Below the pieces are notes generated by a model. It did not search any database and was not told the DNA's origin. It worked only from the letters and a program-made list of their open reading frames with translations. Source: JACKBC01 sp041391125 (lineage in GTDB: Bacteria; Chloroflexota; Anaerolineae; Caldilineales; Caldilineaceae). Taken from it: 64,000 nt of DNA. The translations under genes and the position numbers were made by a program. The DNA lies in the NCBI GenBank assembly GCA_041391125.1, contig JAWKON010000014.1, forward strand, positions 1-64,000, given 5' to 3'. Shown piece by piece: positions 61,723-64,000 of this stretch; position 1 is the stretch's first letter; each line of letters starts with the position of its first letter.

Positions 61723-62058
61723 ATGGGACGCTTCACAGTTCGATTACCTGACTCACTTCATCACGACCTAGAGGAGCGGGCGCGCATAGAAGGAGTGTCT
61801 TTAAATCAATACGTCGTGTATGCCTTGACCCAAAAGGTTGTTCCCTCCTACACTATCCAGGTGGTGTCGGATGACGAAATTGAACAGCAGCGTACAAGAT
61901 TTGAAGCATTGTTAAAGCGGCTTGGTCCGCCTGACCGTGACGTGGCAAATAAATTTCTGTCTCAACGAGAGACGCAGCTACCAGATGACGCAGAGGAGGC
62001 TGATCTTGTCGCGCGTGTAAAAGCGCGCATAAATGCCGAGACACAACCAATAAGATGA
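61723..62058 (+). CDS. Ribbon-helix-helix antitoxin (HicB/Arc-like)
   Basis: Protein of 111 residues. The N-terminal MGRFTVRLPDSLHHDLEERA plus GVSLNQYVVYALTQKV is a ribbon-helix-helix DNA-binding domain, and the C-terminal part is acidic and helical, as expected for a toxin-binding tail. A strong GAGGAGG site lies seven bases before the ATG, unlike the leaderless toxin start. It should neutralise the PIN toxin and repress the shared promoter. Confidence 0.88.
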   Translation: MGRFTVRLPDSLHHDLEERARIEGVSLNQYVVYALTQKVVPSYTIQVVSDDEIEQQRTRFEALLKRLGPPDRDVANKFLSQRETQLPDDAEEADLVARVKARINAETQPIR

Positions 62059-62091
62059 TGTTATTGCATCCTCAAGCGTTGAAAATAGAAC

Positions 62092-62159
62092 AGCCACAAA
62101 AACACAAAAAACACAAAATTTTCGATTGCCCCTTTGTGAATTATGTGTCTTTTGTGGCT
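62092..62159. terminator. Inverted repeat between the antitoxin and the enolase-family gene
   Basis: AGCCACAAAA (62092-62101) pairs with TTTTGTGGCT (62150-62159) around AT-rich ACACAAA/TGTGT pairs. It is between convergent genes and likely serves as a terminator for both. Confidence 0.6.
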
Positions 62160-62178
62160 ATTTTGCAATGTCGTAACT

Positions 62179-63321
62179 TTAATCAGCTATCACCAAATCG
62201 CGATTGATCTCCACGCCCAGCCCTGGCCCTTGCGGCACGGCCACAAAACCTTCGCTGTCCACCACCGGCGGTTCGGCCAGAATCGAGAAGCCCACCGTGT
62301 ATTCACCGTAGGGCGGATCGTGCAGCATCTCCAGGAAGTGGGCGTGTGGCCATGAAGCAACCAGGTGCAGATGGGCAATGGTGCCCAAGTTGCGCCCGCC
62401 GTGGTGCGGGCAGATCTCTTTGCCATAGAGTTCGGCCAGCACGCCCAGCTTGCGCAGATTGGTAATGCCGTCCAGCACCATGCTTTCCGGTTGCAGCACG
62501 TCGTACACGTTTTTCTCGATCATCTGCGTAAAATCGGAGAGCAGCGGGTTGTTCTCGCCACCGGCCAGCGGCATATCCACCTCGTTGTTGATGCGGGCAA
62601 GCTGGTCAAAGGCGTAGCGGGGCAGCGGCTCCTCGAACCAATAGACGCCCAGTTCACTCAACGCCCGCGCCGTCTCCAGCGCCCGCCGGTAATCCCACAA
62701 AATGCCCGGCTGCCACGTCCCATTGGATTGAGCCTGGTTGGCGTCCACCATAATCTTCATGCGGTTGCCCACGGCCATCACCACCCTTTCCACCAACTCC
62801 ACGTCCTCCTCAAAAGTGGCATAATGGATGCGCAACTTCATGGCCTGCCAGCCCTCATCGGCCAGGCGCACGGCCAGGTCGGCGCGCTCGTCCGGCGTGG
62901 AGAGGCGCACCATGCTGGCGTAGCCGGCCACTTTGTCCTTGCCGCCGCCCCACAACTTATAGAGTGGCTGCCCGCACGCCTTGCCGATAATGTCCCACAG
63001 CGCAATGTCGATGCCGGCGCAGCCGCGATAGGGCAGCCCGCGCACATAATAGCGCATGGCGGCCAAATGTTTTTCGGTGTCAAATGGGTCCTGACCAATC
63101 AGCAATTCCTTGAGCCGCGGCAGAAACTGCGGGTCCACCGCCGGGCCAATCCCCGTGATGCCGGCGCTGGTGTGGATCTCCACGACGGCGCCGCCGCCAA
63201 TCTGAAAATTCATGCGCCCGCCCAGATCCCAGGCCGGCTCAATATCGCCCAGCTCCTCAATGACGCGCAGGCGTAGGAGTTTGATGTCGGTGATGCTCAT
63301 GCGTTCGTGGGGTTGGTTCAT
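62179..63321 (-). CDS. Mandelate racemase/muconate lactonizing enzyme family protein
   Basis: Enolase-superfamily enzyme of 380 residues. Motifs: GRMNFQIGGGAVVEIHTSAG in the capping domain, AMKLRIHYATFEE (Lys-x-Arg base region), KIMVDANQAQSNG (metal Asp), VYWFEEPLPRYAFD (metal Glu), LAGGENNPLLSDF (metal Glu) and ICPHHGGRNLGTIA (catalytic His). The His near the C-terminus places it in the mandelate-racemase subgroup, such as acid-sugar dehydratases, unlike the enzyme at 11525. The start at 63321 has CGGAGGAACCC upstream. The neighbouring molybdopterin enzyme gene lies upstream on the same strand. Substrate is unknown. Confidence 0.92.
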   Translation of the reverse strand: MNQPHERMSITDIKLLRLRVIEELGDIEPAWDLGGRMNFQIGGGAVVEIHTSAGITGIGPAVDPQFLPRLKELLIGQDPFDTEKHLAAMRYYVRGLPYRGCAGIDIALWDIIGKACGQPLYKLWGGGKDKVAGYASMVRLSTPDERADLAVRLADEGWQAMKLRIHYATFEEDVELVERVVMAVGNRMKIMVDANQAQSNGTWQPGILWDYRRALETARALSELGVYWFEEPLPRYAFDQLARINNEVDMPLAGGENNPLLSDFTQMIEKNVYDVLQPESMVLDGITNLRKLGVLAELYGKEICPHHGGRNLGTIAHLHLVASWPHAHFLEMLHDPPYGEYTVGFSILAEPPVVDSEGFVAVPQGPGLGVEINRDLVIAD

Positions 63322-63395
63322 GGGTTCCTCCGTGTTTTTTTGACAAGATGACAGGATGACAAGGTGAAAGGGTGACAGGGAGACTTCGATAATCT

Positions 63396-63480
63396 CGTAG
63401 GTCACTCTGAAAGAGTGACAGCGCTCGACCGCTGATGCCTCTTACTGACCAGGCTTGTCACACAACATGTGTGACCTACG
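63396..63480. repeat. Nested inverted repeat, family C copy 2
   Basis: The outer ends CGTAGGTCAC and GTGACCTACG match copy 1 at 20807. The left arm forms a GTCACTCTGAAAGAGTGAC hairpin and the right arm a GTCACACAACATGTGTGAC hairpin. The centre differs from copy 1. Confidence 0.8.
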
Positions 63481-64000
63481 AATTAACTCACTAAGCAACA
63501 AGAAACTCAACCAATCCCCCTCCTCTCCACGTGTGGAGAGGAGGAACCAGGGAGGAGGCGACCCGCCCTCAATCTGCTGGAATAGTCCGCCATTGGCTGC
63601 TCCTCTTCCGGTTCCCTCTCCCACCAACGCCCGCACGCTCACATCATAAAAAATGGCGCCGACTGTCTGTCTCATTCGGCGGCGTGACTTGATTGATGTT
63701 ACGCCCGTCGCCGCTCAGCTTATTCCACCAAACGCCGGGAGCCAGCACCGCCCGGCGCAATATCACATTGACACGCGCGGTCAGGGTGACGCTGCCCAAC
63801 GCGTTCCAGACGCGCACGGGTTGGCCGCTTGCAATGTGGCGGGCGGCGGCGTCTTGCGGATGCAGCCAGAGCAGCGGCTCTTTTTCGCGCTGCTGGAAGC
63901 GCGATAAATTGACAAAAGTGGAGTTGAGAAATGAGTGGGCGGGCGGCAGAAATGCAGGCCAGTTGGTCGGAATCGGCATCTGCGTCAATCATTTCAAGTT
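63442..64000 (-). pseudogene. Molybdopterin-dependent oxidoreductase, C-terminal fragment, partial and frameshifted
   Basis: C-terminal molydopterin-dinucleotide-binding domain of a formate dehydrogenase/nitrate-reductase-like catalytic subunit; the rest lies beyond 64000. Recognisable text: HSFLNSTFVNLSRFQQREKE, LLWLHPQDAAARHIASGQPV, RVWNALGSVTLTARVNVILR and GDGRNINQVTPPNETD. Near 63665 the frame shifts to VGAIFYDVSVRALVGEGTGR. A second frame problem is present at about 63988, where an in-frame TGA precedes the recognised region. The last ~50 codons before the TGA at 63442 run through intergenic repeats and are probably not native, so the true stop is uncertain. Substrate cannot be told from this fragment. 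Confidence 0.75.
63519..63544. repeat. Short palindrome
   Basis: CCTCCTCTCCAC and GTGGAGAGGAGG are separated by two bases. It lies within the suspect tail of the molybdopterin reading frame. Confidence 0.7.

Noticed and set aside
63442..63600. Native C-terminus of the molybdopterin enzyme
   Set aside because: The last ~50 codons run through two inverted repeats, so the reading frame there is probably fortuitous.

Overview
The window looks like chromosomal DNA of a Chloroflexota bacterium, probably of the Caldilineaceae or Anaerolineae type. This is an inference from gene content. The signs are an NB-ARC/WD40 STAND protein, Uma2 and DUF4058 proteins, SH3b-domain envelope proteins, a giant surface protein with an FLPLV-type C-terminal tail, carbohydrate ABC importers with enolase-superfamily enzymes, and many intergenic inverted repeats. 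Genes are mostly on the minus strand and in short operons.

Layout. 1-3.1 kb: C-terminal part of a STAND NTPase with WD40 repeats. 3.3-8.0 kb: a methyltransferase, a membrane protein, a flavoprotein and a solitary adenine DNA methylase. 8.1-12.7 kb: sugar importer (two permeases and a binding protein) with an enolase-superfamily enzyme. 12.7-14.1 kb: Uma2 nuclease-like protein and a HigBA toxin-antitoxin pair. 14.2-21.7 kb: sulfatase, an unknown 610-residue protein, cupins, an amidohydrolase and a sugar epimerase, which together suggest catabolism of sulfated or acidic glycans. 21.7-22.2 kb: a 120-bp tandem repeat. 22.2-29.4 kb: an RsmC-like methyltransferase, a tightly coupled C69 peptidase / D-cysteine desulfhydrase / two-epimerase operon, and several singletons. 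29.6-37.2 kb: a two-component system divergent from a MacB-like ABC transporter (ATPase, permease, adaptor). 37.3-40.3 kb: HIT protein, ECF sigma factor with a membrane regulator, and tRNA-Leu(CAA). 40.6-44.9 kb: an SH3 lipoprotein and a membrane protein with four cyclic-nucleotide-binding-like domains; both end in a similar domain. 45-48.6 kb: GlpD and a GH99-like secreted protein. 48.8-57.1 kb: a giant GEVED/DUF11/cupredoxin surface protein behind a di-heme peroxidase-like cytochrome. 57.4-64 kb: S9 peptidase, acetyltransferase, aminotransferase, PIN toxin-antitoxin pair, a second enolase-superfamily enzyme and the C-terminal end of a molybdopterin oxidoreductase.

Many conserved genes are broken by one- or two-base shifts while the protein similarity continues in the next frame, for example the solute-binding protein, sulfatase, flavoprotein, epimerase, C69 peptidase and HAD protein. 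The sulfatase break is best explained by one missing C in a C-run. This pattern fits residual indel errors in a draft or metagenome assembly better than true gene decay, so frameshift calls should be read as provisional.

Nearly every gap between genes carries an inverted repeat. Several belong to sequence families seen two or three times in the window. The best candidates for undescribed biology are the four-domain nucleotide-binding membrane protein with its lipoprotein partner, the giant cupredoxin-tipped surface protein with its di-heme neighbour, the apparently leaderless toxin promoters, and the 120-bp repeat array.
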